Shown: positions 18,127 through 27,919, counted from the first letter of the stretch. The stretch: 64,000 nucleotides of DNA from Candidatus Opimibacter skivensis (GCA_016722045.1 JADKGY010000001.1:372001-436000); one strand, 5' to 3'. Numbers and translations: made by a program. The notes: generated by a model from the letters alone, not told the origin.

Positions 18127-19188
18127 ATGCCTGTTCCCGGTTTAACGAAAACACTTTGCCTTTCAATGATTTTAATATTGATGGCATGCAAAAATGAACC
18201 TGCAACCAGGGATTCTAAACTAAATCTTGCCGAATATTTTAAGAGCAATGAATCAGGTGTTAAGACAGGAAATATAAAACTTGTGTCTATTGAAACGCCT
18301 AAAGGAAAAATGAATGTCTGGACCAAGACTTTTGGTGATAACCCTACAATCAAATTGCTCCTTTTGAACGGAGGTCCGGGCGCGACACATGAATACTTCG
18401 AATGTTTCGAAAGCTTTTTGCCTGCTGAGGGAATAGAATTTATCTATTATGACCAGCTCGGATGTGGAAATTCAGACAATCCGAAAGATACATCAATGTG
18501 GGATTTGCCAAGATATGTTGAAGAAGTGGAGACGGTTAGGAAAGCTTTATCCCTTGATAAAAATAATTTCTATCTGCTTGGGCATTCGTGGGGTGGAATA
18601 CTCGCTCTCGAGTATGCTTTAAAATACCAGGATCATCTGAAAGGACTCATTATATCAAACATGATGTGTAGCTGTCCTGATTATGGAAAATATGCGGATG
18701 ATGTATTGTCAAAAACAATGGACCCAAAAGTACTTGATACGATCAGAATGATTGAAGCAAAGGGCGATTTTGACAATCCGAAATACATGGCATTGTTGAT
18801 GCCTCATTTCTATGCGCAACATATCCTACGTATGCCGGTTGATCAATGGCCTGAGCCTGTCACAAGATCATTTGCAAAAATCAATCAATCCCTCTATGTG
18901 ACGATGCAGGGACCAAGTGAATTTGGTATCGGAGGGAATCTTGCAAAATGGGATCGGAAAGCAGATCTGCCAAATCTTACAGTTCCGACGCTGACTATCG
19001 GTGCAAAAAATGACACCATGGATCCTGAACATATGAAATGGATGTCGACACAGGTTAAGAATGGAAGTTTCCTGTATTGCCCCAATGGAAGTCATATGGA
19101 CATGTATGATGACCAGGATATCTATATGGCAGGCTTAATAAAATTTCTCAAAGGTGTGGATGGTGGGCAGAAATCCGTAAAACTTTAG
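18127..19188 (+). CDS. Proline iminopeptidase-family alpha/beta hydrolase, lipoprotein
   Basis: 353 residues. The start at 18127 gives a signal peptide with lipobox 'ILMAC' (mature Cys about residue 20). The alpha/beta hydrolase fold shows the oxyanion motif 'LLNGGPGATHEYF', the nucleophile elbow 'LLGHSWGG' and a C-terminal His in 'YCPNGSHMDMYDD'. This is the pattern of the proline-specific aminopeptidase family (S33). It probably removes N-terminal proline or hydrolyses small amides in the periplasm; the exact substrate is uncertain. The gene stands alone. Just after its stop is a dispersed CTTTGCG repeat. Confidence 0.85.
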   Translation: MPVPGLTKTLCLSMILILMACKNEPATRDSKLNLAEYFKSNESGVKTGNIKLVSIETPKGKMNVWTKTFGDNPTIKLLLLNGGPGATHEYFECFESFLPAEGIEFIYYDQLGCGNSDNPKDTSMWDLPRYVEEVETVRKALSLDKNNFYLLGHSWGGILALEYALKYQDHLKGLIISNMMCSCPDYGKYADDVLSKTMDPKVLDTIRMIEAKGDFDNPKYMALLMPHFYAQHILRMPVDQWPEPVTRSFAKINQSLYVTMQGPSEFGIGGNLAKWDRKADLPNLTVPTLTIGAKNDTMDPEHMKWMSTQVKNGSFLYCPNGSHMDMYDDQDIYMAGLIKFLKGVDGGQKSVKL

Positions 19189-19195
19189 AATACTC

Positions 19196-19222
19196 CTTTG
19201 CGTCTTTGCGCCTTTGCGTGAG
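19196..19222. repeat. Short 'CTTTGCG' triple direct repeat
   Basis: Three copies of CTTTGCG in a row (CCTTTGCGTCTTTGCGCC...) between the hydrolase stop and arfB. On the reverse strand it encodes the HAKAQRRK-type peptide that appears as a frequent spurious ORF product. From memory, this word occurs as a dispersed intergenic element in several bacterial groups. Confidence 0.6.
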
Positions 19223-19254
19223 ATAATTTGTTTTCGAAAATCGAAAATTCTTTT

Positions 19255-19659
19255 ATGGATTGGGAAAAATTACGAGCCGAACTTGAATTTCGCACAAGCC
19301 GTAGCTCCGGTGCCGGCGGCCAGCATGTCAATAAGACAGAAACTAAGGTTGAGGCTTTACTTGATGTCAAGGCTTCGCCAGGATTAAATGAAGACGAAAA
19401 AAAACTTGTATTTGAAAAAGCGATCAACCGCATTAATGATGAAGGTATCCTCTCCATAACATCTCAAAAATCAAGATCACAACTGGACAATAAGGAGAAT
19501 GCGATAGAGAAGCTTCAGCAAATTTTACTCAAAGCCCTGACTCCGGTGACAAAAAGAATCCGGACAAAACCTTCAAAATCATCGGTAGAGGAGCGACTGG
19601 AAGAAAAAAAAATACAGGCGGAAAAGAAGGAAGGGAGGAAGAAACCTACCACAGATTAA
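19255..19659 (+). CDS. arfB: Alternative ribosome-rescue peptidyl-tRNA hydrolase ArfB (YaeJ)
   Basis: 134 residues from the ATG at 19255; an upstream in-frame TTG at 19228 is less likely because family members begin near 'MDWEKLRAE'. The catalytic GGQ is at about residues 21-23 ('SSGAGGQHVNK'), in a small release-factor domain. The C-terminus (from about 100) is rich in Lys/Arg/Glu, as expected for the tail that enters the empty mRNA channel of stalled ribosomes. It hydrolyses the peptidyl-tRNA on non-stop ribosomes. It is a single gene. Confidence 0.92.
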   Translation: MDWEKLRAELEFRTSRSSGAGGQHVNKTETKVEALLDVKASPGLNEDEKKLVFEKAINRINDEGILSITSQKSRSQLDNKENAIEKLQQILLKALTPVTKRIRTKPSKSSVEERLEEKKIQAEKKEGRKKPTTD

Positions 19660-19782
19660 TCAGATTATTAAAAAAAGCATGTGGTACTGAATTTATAATT
19701 CCGGACCGGATAAAGTTGTAAATGTCTACTTCTGACTTCGAATCTCCCCTGGAAGTCGCTTGCCTAAGCGGAAAAGCAACTT

Positions 19783-19836
19783 TTCTTACTCTCTCACTTT
19801 TCTCACTTCTCTCACTGCTCTCACTTCTCTCACGCT
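19783..19836. repeat. Tandem 9-bp repeat, six units
   Basis: Six consecutive 9-mers of consensus TCTCACTTC (for example at 19801-19809 and 19819-19827), with degenerate end units. It lies in the ~300-bp gap between arfB and the small lipoprotein gene, which otherwise shows no ORF. No hairpin is formed. Confidence 0.75.
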
Positions 19837-19963
19837 GCCTGAAGAAATCCTAAAATATTCAGTGACTTTCTTGCTAATGTTTTACGATCAATCGTATTAA
19901 TAATAAAGGAGGCCGCTGAAAATCCTTGATTCGAGTAAGCATCATGTATAAAATCAAAATGTC

Positions 19964-20203
19964 ATGCGAAAATTGTCTTCAATCTTAATCTTATTCGTAG
20001 CCGTCATCATTATAGCGCTGCCTATTACATCATGTACCCGAAAAATGGGTTGCTATTTCGGGCTATCAAATGATCTTAATCGGACTACTCCGGTTGTTTC
20101 TACAGTCCTTAATCCTGAAGGTTCACATATGCTTATTTCGCATGGTGACATTCCAATAAGCGTTAGAAATATTGAATTTACCTCAACCATTCCAGTACAA
20201 TAA
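19964..20203 (+). CDS. Small putative lipoprotein
   Basis: 79 residues with a signal peptide and lipobox 'LPITSC' (mature Cys about residue 24), followed by 'TRKMGCYFG'. No family was recognised. The last ~40 residues are neutral and polar with no clear motif. It is followed after about 85 bp by a good terminator. I think it is real because of the convincing lipoprotein signal, but it is short. Confidence 0.55.
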   Translation: MRKLSSILILFVAVIIIALPITSCTRKMGCYFGLSNDLNRTTPVVSTVLNPEGSHMLISHGDIPISVRNIEFTSTIPVQ

Positions 20204-20289
20204 AAGGCATGAGATTAAAATATTAATCTTTAGTAAAAAAAACATGAAATAATATTTTCTAAACATCTGCTTATAATTTCATGCCCATG

Positions 20290-20324
20290 CTGATCATTCC
20301 TAAGCGGATGATCAGTTTTTTTTT
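20290..20324 (+). terminator. Rho-independent terminator
   Basis: Stem CTGATCAT / ATGATCAG (20290-20297 and 20308-20315) followed by nine Ts. It lies downstream of the small lipoprotein gene and isolates the fasciclin gene. Confidence 0.8.
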
Positions 20325-20410
20325 ATCTCCCGAAAACCAATCTCACCTTTTCAACCGTATCTGGGTATGTAAAACAACATAACCCATTTAAAACCTAAAC
20401 ATTTAAAAAA

Positions 20411-20971
20411 ATGATGAACAAGCTGTTTAAAAACGTTGCCTTACTGGCAGCAGTAGTGATCTCTGTCAATCTGAATGCACAAATTGGAGGCACTGTCAAC
20501 GTCGGCGGAGAGGCGATGTATCCTATGAAAAATATCGTCGAAAATGCAGTCAATTCTAAAGCCCATACTACATTAGTTGCCGCTGTAAAGGCCGCCGGTC
20601 TGGTGGAAACACTTCAATCAGCCGGACCTTTTACAGTATTTGCGCCAGTGAATGATGCTTTTGAAAACCTGCCTTCCGGTACTGTTGAGACGCTGTTAAA
20701 ACCTGAAAATAAGGCGACATTAACAAAGGTGCTTACCTATCACGTTGTATCAGGTAAGTATGATTTCGCAAAACTTTGGGCAATGATTGAGAAAGGAGAT
20801 ACGAAATTGAAAACGGTAAGCGGTGGTACCTTAATGATCGCTCCGAATGGTCCACACAATATCATCGTGAAAGATGAAAATGGAAATTCCGCTAACATCA
20901 CCACCTACGACGTCATTCAAAGTAATGGTATTATTCATTCGATTGATGCTGTTTTGCTTCCTAAGATGTAA
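20411..20971 (+). CDS. Secreted fasciclin (FAS1) domain protein
   Basis: 186 residues with a signal peptide cleaved after 'SVNLNAQ' (about residue 24) and one FAS1 domain at about 50-185. Conserved FAS1 elements are 'GPFTVFAPVNDAFENLP' (H1-like) and 'NGIIHSIDAVLLP' (H2-like). FAS1 domains mediate adhesion or bind small ligands. The protein is probably periplasmic or extracellular; no T9SS domain is present. It is monocistronic, with a terminator on each side. Confidence 0.9.
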   Translation: MMNKLFKNVALLAAVVISVNLNAQIGGTVNVGGEAMYPMKNIVENAVNSKAHTTLVAAVKAAGLVETLQSAGPFTVFAPVNDAFENLPSGTVETLLKPENKATLTKVLTYHVVSGKYDFAKLWAMIEKGDTKLKTVSGGTLMIAPNGPHNIIVKDENGNSANITTYDVIQSNGIIHSIDAVLLPKM

Positions 20972-20995
20972 CTGAAAGGGAATTCATTTATGATA

Positions 20996-21035
20996 GAGCT
21001 GCTCTCTGGATAAGGGAGCAGCTCTTTTGTTTTTG
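20996..21035 (+). terminator. Rho-independent terminator after fasciclin gene
   Basis: Perfect 9-bp stem GAGCTGCTC / GAGCAGCTC (20996-21004 and 21016-21024) followed by a T-rich tail TTTTGTTTTT. Confidence 0.85.
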
Positions 21036-21164
21036 CGTTTTTTGGATCGGTAATATTTTTTTAGCTCGTTCCTTTCATTTGTCGATCAATCCTCCGAATC
21101 GGTAGAATAAAAAACTTTAAAAACTTTTAAACCAAAAATAGTTTCCTATGTTTACATCGTGAAT

Positions 21165-21773
21165 ATGACGACTTCTGCTCAGGATACTGTTTGGCTCGAA
21201 AGGGTAGAATCCCTCTTCATGCGCTATGGCATCAAGAGCATTACAATGGATGATGTAGCCCACGAACTTGGAATTTCCAAGAAGACTTTATACCAAATGG
21301 TTGAAAGTAAAGATGCCTTGGTTATCAAGGTGTTAGGGCATCATATCTCACGTGAAAAAACACAGTGCGACTGGCTGGTGAAAGAATCCGCAAACGCCAT
21401 CGATGAGATATTTACGATCATGGATACAAATTCCCAGGAACTGGCCCAAATGAAGACCAATATCATCAATGACCTCCAGAAATACCACAGGGATGCCTGG
21501 CTGATGATCAGGAATTTTCAATATGATTTCGTCCTCAAAATCATTTGTGAAAACCTGACCAGGGGGCGCAAAGAAGGTTATTACCGGGATGAATTTGATA
21601 TCGAAATCGTAGCCAAACTTCATCTCTCTACAGCATTTAATTTGTTCGATGAGCAACTATTTCCTGCAGCATCAACTCCAAAAATCACTCTATTCAAAGA
21701 ATATATGATGCATTTCCTGCACGGAATAGTTTCCGCAAAAGGACTCGCTTATATTAAAAAGAAACTTTCCTGA
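21165..21773 (+). CDS. TetR/AcrR-family regulator of the efflux operon
   Basis: About 202 residues from the ATG at 21165; a GTG at 21159 would add two. The N-terminal DNA-binding domain (about 10-55) has the typical helix-turn-helix 'MDDVAHELGISKKTLYQMV'. The C-terminal ligand-binding part is helical. Its stop is one base before the TolC gene start, so it is the first gene of the efflux operon and very likely its repressor. The AT-rich region before it contains two AAAACTTT words (21113-21127) that could be part of an operator (weak). Confidence 0.9.
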   Translation: MTTSAQDTVWLERVESLFMRYGIKSITMDDVAHELGISKKTLYQMVESKDALVIKVLGHHISREKTQCDWLVKESANAIDEIFTIMDTNSQELAQMKTNIINDLQKYHRDAWLMIRNFQYDFVLKIICENLTRGRKEGYYRDEFDIEIVAKLHLSTAFNLFDEQLFPAASTPKITLFKEYMMHFLHGIVSAKGLAYIKKKLS

Positions 21774-21774
21774 T

Positions 21775-23082
21775 ATGTACAGAAGACTTTTAATGACCAT
21801 TCTCCCGCTTTCTTTTGTGTTGGTACTTTCTGCACAAAAGACGATGAGTTTGTCTGACGCGATCGAATACGCTATGACTAACCACCCCGATATCCGTATT
21901 GCTAAACTGAATGTAAAAGATGCAGAATGGCGTATCAAGGAAAATAGGGCAACTGCTTTTCCCCAATTGTCTCTGGGCGTCAATTATCAATTCTTTATTC
22001 AACAGCCAGCACTTCCTGCTGAAGCTCTTGGTTTTGGCGGGAGTGAGCCCGGACAAAAAATAAAATTTCAACTTCGCAATAATCTCTCCGGGAAAATTGA
22101 GTATGATCAACTGTTGTTTAACAATAGCTACCTGATAGGATTAAAAGCAGCAAAATTGTACAGACAATACGTTGATCTGCAGTTAAGCTCAGTCAGAGAA
22201 AAAGTTCGAAACAGCGTTACGGATGCGTATTTACCTGCTCTGTTAATCTCAGAAAGTGTCAAGGTGCTTGACAAGAATATCGAGAACCAGCAGAAATTAT
22301 TTAATGACACAAAAGCAACGTACAAGGCAGGATTCGTCGAGCAACTCGATGTAGATCGACTTGATTACCTTCTTTCTACACTCAAGACACAACGTGACAA
22401 TCTTGCTCGTCAGAAAGAGACGATCATCAATGTATTAAAGTTTACACTGAATATTCCGGTGAGTGAAGAAATCACACTTTCCGATGATCTGGATGCATTA
22501 CTTCAACAATATGTTGCCCTCAATCCGGATGAGGCTCTTGATTACAATAACAGACCGGATTACGCCACTATTTTAAAAGCAAGGGAACTCAATGCGGTAC
22601 AGGTAGATCTTTATCGTAAAGACTGGATGCCTACTGTTTCCTTTTTTGCAGCGTATAATCCCAGTTTTCAGGGTAACGATAAGCTGTTTTGGATACCCTC
22701 CGCAGTCGCAGGTCTAGCAATCAATATGCCTTTGTATGATGGGGGTCTTTCAAAAGCGAAACAAGAACGTGCCGTCATAGCTGCCATGCAGGTAGACGAA
22801 CAAAAAAATATGTTGATCAGGTCATTCGATCTTGAAATTGAAAATGCACGAAATCAATATAAGAACGCGAAACAGAAAGTTGAAGACCAGGAACATGATC
22901 TCACCCTTGCTCAACGTATCTATGATACCACACAGATTAAATTTAAATCAGGTGTTGGTTCAAGCTATGAAGTAACACAGGCGCTGGCCGGTTTATTTCA
23001 GGCCCAGGGTGATCTCGTCAATGCACGATTCGAACTTCTGAAAGCTGTAGTCGCCATCAATAAAGCATTAGGTAAAGCTTGA
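21775..23082 (+). CDS. TolC-family outer-membrane efflux protein
   Basis: 435 residues. A signal peptide ends at about residue 20 ('VLVLSAQKTMSLSDAI'). Two outer-membrane-efflux repeats are rich in Q/N/K helices, for example 'YDGGLSKAKQERAVIAAMQ' and 'SSYEVTQALAGLFQAQGDL'. It is expected to form the trimeric exit duct that docks with the adaptor and RND pump encoded next. It follows the TetR gene by one base and precedes the adaptor by 76 bp. Length and order are typical. Confidence 0.92.
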   Translation: MYRRLLMTILPLSFVLVLSAQKTMSLSDAIEYAMTNHPDIRIAKLNVKDAEWRIKENRATAFPQLSLGVNYQFFIQQPALPAEALGFGGSEPGQKIKFQLRNNLSGKIEYDQLLFNNSYLIGLKAAKLYRQYVDLQLSSVREKVRNSVTDAYLPALLISESVKVLDKNIENQQKLFNDTKATYKAGFVEQLDVDRLDYLLSTLKTQRDNLARQKETIINVLKFTLNIPVSEEITLSDDLDALLQQYVALNPDEALDYNNRPDYATILKARELNAVQVDLYRKDWMPTVSFFAAYNPSFQGNDKLFWIPSAVAGLAINMPLYDGGLSKAKQERAVIAAMQVDEQKNMLIRSFDLEIENARNQYKNAKQKVEDQEHDLTLAQRIYDTTQIKFKSGVGSSYEVTQALAGLFQAQGDLVNARFELLKAVVAINKALGKA

Positions 23083-23158
23083 TACAAATGATATTGATGC
23101 ATCGGAATTTATTCCGCTGCTTATTAATTGACTTGCCTATTAAGGTAGGGATGAAGAA

Positions 23159-24313
23159 ATGAAAAGTAAAAAACAAATGCAAAATAGAATGAAAAAAATG
23201 AATTATATCATTGCCTTTTTACTGCTTATTGCAGCAGTTTCATGTAAACCTAAGGGCAATGAGGACCCCATGGCAAAGCTGGCATCTCTCAAGGAGCAAA
23301 AAGCAGCGATCGAAACTCAGATTGCAGCTTTACAGCAAGACCTTATTACAAAAGGAGTTATTGAAAAGAAGCTTCATACAGTGGCGTTAACTGAATTGAA
23401 GTCTTCCCCATTTGCTCATTATATAGATTTGCAGGGCAGAGTTGATGCGGATGAAAGTGTTGCCGCGACTTCTAAAATACCCGGAGGCCTCAAGAAAATC
23501 TATGTTAAAAATGGGGATGTAGTTCGCCAGGGCCAGTTGATTGCGGAAATTGAAGATGCCATCATCCTGAGCAGTCTTAATGAAGTGAAAGGACAATTAC
23601 AGGTAGCCACAGATTTGTACGATCGCCAGAAATCTCTTTGGGATCAGAATATCGGATCTGAAGTCCAGTTTATCCAGGCTAAAAACAATAAGGAATCATT
23701 AGAAAGATCAATGGCCACCCTCAAAGAAAACTGGTCGATGACAAAAATTTATGCGCCTACTTCCGGTACAGTTGATAATGTCATCCTTAACCAGGGTGAA
23801 GCTATTGCACCGGGTGTTCCATTGTGCATCATCCTGAACCTGACTAAATTAAAAATCAAGGGAGAGGTCACAGAAGCGTATGCATCTAAAGTCAATAAAG
23901 GCGATCTGGTGAAAGTTTATTTTCCGGACACCGAAAAGGAAATTACCACCACTGTGAATTATGTAAGTAAGAGTATTAATCCTGTAAGCAGGACATTCAG
24001 TGTAGAAAGTACATTATTGAAAGGCGACTTTAGGGCAAACCAGATTGCAGTAATGAAGATTGTCGATTATAAGAATCCAAAAGCCATCGTTATTCCTGTC
24101 AATCTCATTCAATCTTCTCAGGAAGGTGACTTTGTATTAGTCGCGGACAAAAGCGGGGTCGATAATCAGGCTTTAGTGAAAAGGGTTGTCGTTAAAGAAG
24201 GCCAGAATTATAATGGCTATGTAGAAATTCTGAGCGGCCTGAAAGAAGGTGATCTCATCATATCGACAGGTTTTCAGGATATCAATAACGGGGAAACAGT
24301 TTTATTCTTATAG
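23159..24313 (+). CDS. RND efflux periplasmic adaptor (membrane fusion) lipoprotein
   Basis: 384 residues. Several Met codons compete (23159, 23189, 23198); all keep the lipobox 'IAAVSC' (Cys29 from the first). A short helix with heptad pattern (about 40-65) is followed by the barrel-sandwich/lipoyl halves ('AATSKIPGGLKKIYVKNGD', 'IYAPTSGTVDNVILNQGEA'), a beta-barrel and a membrane-proximal domain ending 'INNGETVLFL'. It links the inner-membrane pump to TolC. The order TetR-TolC-adaptor-pump indicates a single operon. Confidence 0.92.
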   Translation: MKSKKQMQNRMKKMNYIIAFLLLIAAVSCKPKGNEDPMAKLASLKEQKAAIETQIAALQQDLITKGVIEKKLHTVALTELKSSPFAHYIDLQGRVDADESVAATSKIPGGLKKIYVKNGDVVRQGQLIAEIEDAIILSSLNEVKGQLQVATDLYDRQKSLWDQNIGSEVQFIQAKNNKESLERSMATLKENWSMTKIYAPTSGTVDNVILNQGEAIAPGVPLCIILNLTKLKIKGEVTEAYASKVNKGDLVKVYFPDTEKEITTTVNYVSKSINPVSRTFSVESTLLKGDFRANQIAVMKIVDYKNPKAIVIPVNLIQSSQEGDFVLVADKSGVDNQALVKRVVVKEGQNYNGYVEILSGLKEGDLIISTGFQDINNGETVLFL

Positions 24314-24385
24314 TACTCGTTATCTGAATCATCAGCCGGAAATTAATTATTCAAACAGCTTTTCTTAAAAGCTTTATCTATCAAC

Positions 24386-27300
24386 ATGAAAGAGTTTAAG
24401 CCAACATCCTGGTCAATTGATAACAGCACCAGTATTTTCATCATTACATTGTTGATCATACTAGCAGGTTTTCTTTCTTACCTGGCCATCCCGAAAGAAC
24501 AGTTTCCTGATGTGACGGTTCCACAAATATTTGTTACTACGATTTATCCTGGGGCATCACCTTCAGATATGGAACAACTCATTACAAAGCCTCTTGAAAA
24601 ACAATTGAAAGGACTGACAGGAGTAAAGAAGATTACCTCTTCTTCAGTACAGGACTTTTCTAACATCATCGTCGAATTCAACACGAATCTTGATGTGACA
24701 GAGTGCAAGCAAAAAGTGAAAGATGGTGTAGATAAAGCCAAACGGGATCTTCCTTCTGATCTTCTTGATGATCCAACCATCACAGAATTTGATATCTCAG
24801 AGATACCGATTATGAATATCAACATCGCCGGTGATTATGATCTTGACAGATTAAAGGAATACGCAGACAGAGTTCAGGATAGAGTAGAAGAACTACGAGA
24901 AATCACGCGTGTCGATGAGATCGGTGCATTAGATAAAGAAGTACAGATCAATGTTGATAAATATAAATTGGCTTCCGCCAGCCTTACGTTCAGGGATATA
25001 GAAAATGCATTGGCCTTCGAAAATGCTACTATCTCAGCTGGCAATGTTGATATTGGTGGTATGACCCGATCGGTATCTATCAGGGGTGATTTCAAAAATA
25101 TCGAACAAATAAAAAATCTTGTTATCGCCTCACAGAGCGGTGCGTTTCTGTACCTGAAAGATATAGCTGAAGTAAAGATGAGCCATGAAAAACAAGAAAG
25201 CTTCAGTCGACTCAATGCAAGGAATGTAATCTCACTCAATGTCATCAAACGAACCGGAGAAAACCTGATAGAAGCTTCTGATAAAATTAAAGTCATCGTT
25301 GATGACATGAAGAAGAATGATTTTCCTCAAAATCTTGAAGTAAGCATTACAGGAGATCAAAGCCGGGCTACAAGAGTAACCTTACATGATCTGATCAATA
25401 CGATTATAATCGGTTTTATCCTGGTGACCGTCATATTGATGTTTTTTATGGGATTGACTGATGCTTTATTTGTGGCGTTATCAGTGCCGCTCTCTATGTG
25501 TATTGCTTTTATGCTATTACCATCACTGGGCTACACACTCAATATCATCGTATTGTTTGCATTCCTTCTTGCACTGGGTATTGTGGTAGATGATGCTATT
25601 GTAGTGATTGAAAATACTCACCGTATATATCATGACGAACCCAATCTAACGATCAAGCAAGCGGCCAAGAAGGCCACGGGTGAAGTGTTTCTTCCCGTAC
25701 TCTCAGGAACGGCGACAACGCTGGCACCATTTTTTCCACTGGTTTTTTGGGGAGGAATATTTGGGAAATTCATGCACTATCTGCCTGTGACAGTTATTAT
25801 TACGCTGACCGCATCTTTAGTTGTTGCGTATATTATCAATCCATTATTCGCCGTCTGGTTTATGGGTGATCCTGTAAGAGAAGGCCGTGTCATTAATCCT
25901 GCCAAGAGTAAACGAAGACGCATTTTTGGTATCAGTTTACTTGTGTTGACCACACTTGGTTCGTACATGTCAGGCAATACAGGTGTAGGTAATTTTATTA
26001 TCGTTTGTATCTTATTCAGCCTGCTCTATAAATTTGTTTTATCAAAAGTTGTCAAGAAGTTCCAGACAAAAGGATGGCCATATATTCAAAGTGTTTATGC
26101 CGGTTTTCTGACCTGGGCATTGAGACATCCCTGGTCAGTTTTAACGGGTATGGTCATTTTACTTTTTGCCTCATGCGGTATTACACTTACACGCCAATCC
26201 AATATTGTTCTGTTTCCTAAAGCCGATCCGAATTTCATCTATGTGTATTTGACGATGCCTGTGGGCACCGATGTCAATGTGACCGATTCACTTACAAAAA
26301 TTATGGAAAAGAAAGTGATCGAAGTATTGGGTCCTGAAAATCCAATTGTAGAATCGGTCATATCAAATGTTGCCTTGGGAGCTTCAGAAGATCAGTTTGA
26401 TCGTGCAGCGACATCCAATAAAGGAAAAGTCGGAGTTGCGTTTGTTGAATACAGTAAACGCAATGGTGTTCGGTCCAAAGATTACATGGATAAGATACGG
26501 AATGCCACAAAAGGCCTTATAGCAGGTGCCGAAATTGTAGTTGATCAGGAACAGGGTGGCCCTCCGTCACCTAAACCGATTTCGATAGAAGTGAGAGGTG
26601 ATGATTTTGATAAACTTTATACCACCTCAAGAATGGTCAAACGCTATCTTGATTCGCTGGCCATTCCTGGTGTCGAAGAGTTGAGAAGCGATCTTATTGT
26701 CAGCAAGCCTGAGATCAGTATTCAGGTTGATCGGGACAGAGCTAACAGAGAAGGAATCAGCACACTGCAGATCGGATCAGAATTCAGAACAGCTATTCTT
26801 GGAAAAGAAGCTACTAAATACAGAGATGGTGAAGATGAAATTCCGGTTGTCATCCGGCTTCAGGAAAATCAGCGTGAAAATATTAATGCTGTTGAAAATC
26901 TAAATGTCACATTCAGAGATATGAATTCTGGAAAACTAAGATCTATCCCGATAGCTGCACTGGCCGATGTGAAATATTCAAACACTTTCGGAGGAATAAG
27001 GAGAAAAGATCAGGAACGCCTTGTCACAATTTCTTCTAATATCACAGCTGAATATCAACCCAAACAAACACAAGTCGTAAATGCTGTTAAAGCTGCAATA
27101 GCGCAATTACCAAAGCAGGAAGGCGTATTTGTTGGCTTTGAAGGAGCTGATGCCGAAATGATTGATGCATTTAATTTCCTCGGCAGGTCACTGGTGATAT
27201 CTATATTTATCATCTTGATTATCCTGGTCACTCAATTTAATTCTATCGGCAAAACATTGATCATCATGACAGAAGTTATATTCTCAATCATAGGTGTATT

Positions 27301-27739
27301 ATTAGGACTTGCGATATTCAAAATGGATTTCGTGGTGATCATGATGGGTGTTGGTATTGTTGCATTAGCAGGTATAGTCGTTCGAAATGGAATTCTGCTT
27401 GTGGAGTTTACGGACAAACTGAGAGAAGAAGGACATGACGTCATTACGGCTATCATCGAGGCCGGACGTATCAGGATGACTCCTGTTTTATTGACAGCCA
27501 CAGCCGCCATACTTGGTTTGATACCATTGGCTGTTGGTTTCAATATCGATTTTGCAAGTCTCTTTGCAAGTGGCGATCCGAAGATTTATTTTGGAGGAGA
27601 CTCAGTAGCGTTCTGGGGACCCTTATCATGGTCGATCATTTTCGGTCTTAGTTTTGCAACCTTTATCACTCTCATTATCCTACCCGCCATGTATCTGGTC
27701 GGATGGAAAACCAAAAAGTGGTGGTCAGAGAAAATGTAA
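24386..27739 (+). CDS. RND-family multidrug efflux permease (AcrB/MMPL type)
   Basis: 1117 residues, slightly longer than AcrB. TM1 is at about 13-33. The first porter half contains 'PGASPSDMEQLITKPLEKQL'. TM4 carries the proton-relay motif 'LGIVVDDAIVVIENTHRI'. A second porter half and the C-terminal TM set follow ('VVRNGILLVEFTDKLREEG', 'RIRMTPVLLTATAAILGL'). An insert of extra membrane or loop residues lies at about 500-560 ('AKSKRRRIFG...GNTGVGNF'). It exports drugs or other amphiphiles by proton antiport. Substrates cannot be predicted. A terminator follows. Confidence 0.94.
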   Translation: MKEFKPTSWSIDNSTSIFIITLLIILAGFLSYLAIPKEQFPDVTVPQIFVTTIYPGASPSDMEQLITKPLEKQLKGLTGVKKITSSSVQDFSNIIVEFNTNLDVTECKQKVKDGVDKAKRDLPSDLLDDPTITEFDISEIPIMNINIAGDYDLDRLKEYADRVQDRVEELREITRVDEIGALDKEVQINVDKYKLASASLTFRDIENALAFENATISAGNVDIGGMTRSVSIRGDFKNIEQIKNLVIASQSGAFLYLKDIAEVKMSHEKQESFSRLNARNVISLNVIKRTGENLIEASDKIKVIVDDMKKNDFPQNLEVSITGDQSRATRVTLHDLINTIIIGFILVTVILMFFMGLTDALFVALSVPLSMCIAFMLLPSLGYTLNIIVLFAFLLALGIVVDDAIVVIENTHRIYHDEPNLTIKQAAKKATGEVFLPVLSGTATTLAPFFPLVFWGGIFGKFMHYLPVTVIITLTASLVVAYIINPLFAVWFMGDPVREGRVINPAKSKRRRIFGISLLVLTTLGSYMSGNTGVGNFIIVCILFSLLYKFVLSKVVKKFQTKGWPYIQSVYAGFLTWALRHPWSVLTGMVILLFASCGITLTRQSNIVLFPKADPNFIYVYLTMPVGTDVNVTDSLTKIMEKKVIEVLGPENPIVESVISNVALGASEDQFDRAATSNKGKVGVAFVEYSKRNGVRSKDYMDKIRNATKGLIAGAEIVVDQEQGGPPSPKPISIEVRGDDFDKLYTTSRMVKRYLDSLAIPGVEELRSDLIVSKPEISIQVDRDRANREGISTLQIGSEFRTAILGKEATKYRDGEDEIPVVIRLQENQRENINAVENLNVTFRDMNSGKLRSIPIAALADVKYSNTFGGIRRKDQERLVTISSNITAEYQPKQTQVVNAVKAAIAQLPKQEGVFVGFEGADAEMIDAFNFLGRSLVISIFIILIILVTQFNSIGKTLIIMTEVIFSIIGVLLGLAIFKMDFVVIMMGVGIVALAGIVVRNGILLVEFTDKLREEGHDVITAIIEAGRIRMTPVLLTATAAILGLIPLAVGFNIDFASLFASGDPKIYFGGDSVAFWGPLSWSIIFGLSFATFITLIILPAMYLVGWKTKKWWSEKM

Positions 27740-27773
27740 ATTTCAAATGCTAAAATGTCAAATGAAAAAACAT

Positions 27774-27806
27774 AAAAGGACAACACACATGTTGTCCTTT
27801 TATATT
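27774..27806 (+). terminator. Rho-independent terminator of the efflux operon
   Basis: Perfect 11-bp stem AAAAGGACAAC / GTTGTCCTTTT (27774-27784 and 27791-27801) with a 6-base loop and a T/A-rich tail. Confidence 0.8.
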
Positions 27807-27873
27807 TTATACTATTCTTCCGTGTAATTATTCAAAACTCCATACGCGCTATTCACTACTCATAACTTCTGTA

Positions 27874-27881
27874 TACATTTG
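27874..27881 (+). promoter_or_regulatory. Bacteroidota-type -7 box (TAnnTTTG)
   Basis: TACATTTG matches the TAnnTTTG consensus of Bacteroidota primary promoters and lies 38 bp before the DUF2238 gene start, just after the efflux terminator. No good -33 TTG is seen at the expected spacing. Confidence 0.4.
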
Positions 27882-27919
27882 CGCCTCTATTAGTAAAGGA
27901 CAATCTTAAGCCCCTCAAT

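Noticed and set aside
19185..19457. 90-codon minus-strand ORF over arfB ending in a HAKAQRRK-like peptide
   Set aside because: Antisense to arfB and derived from the CTTTGCG repeat, a common source of false ORFs.
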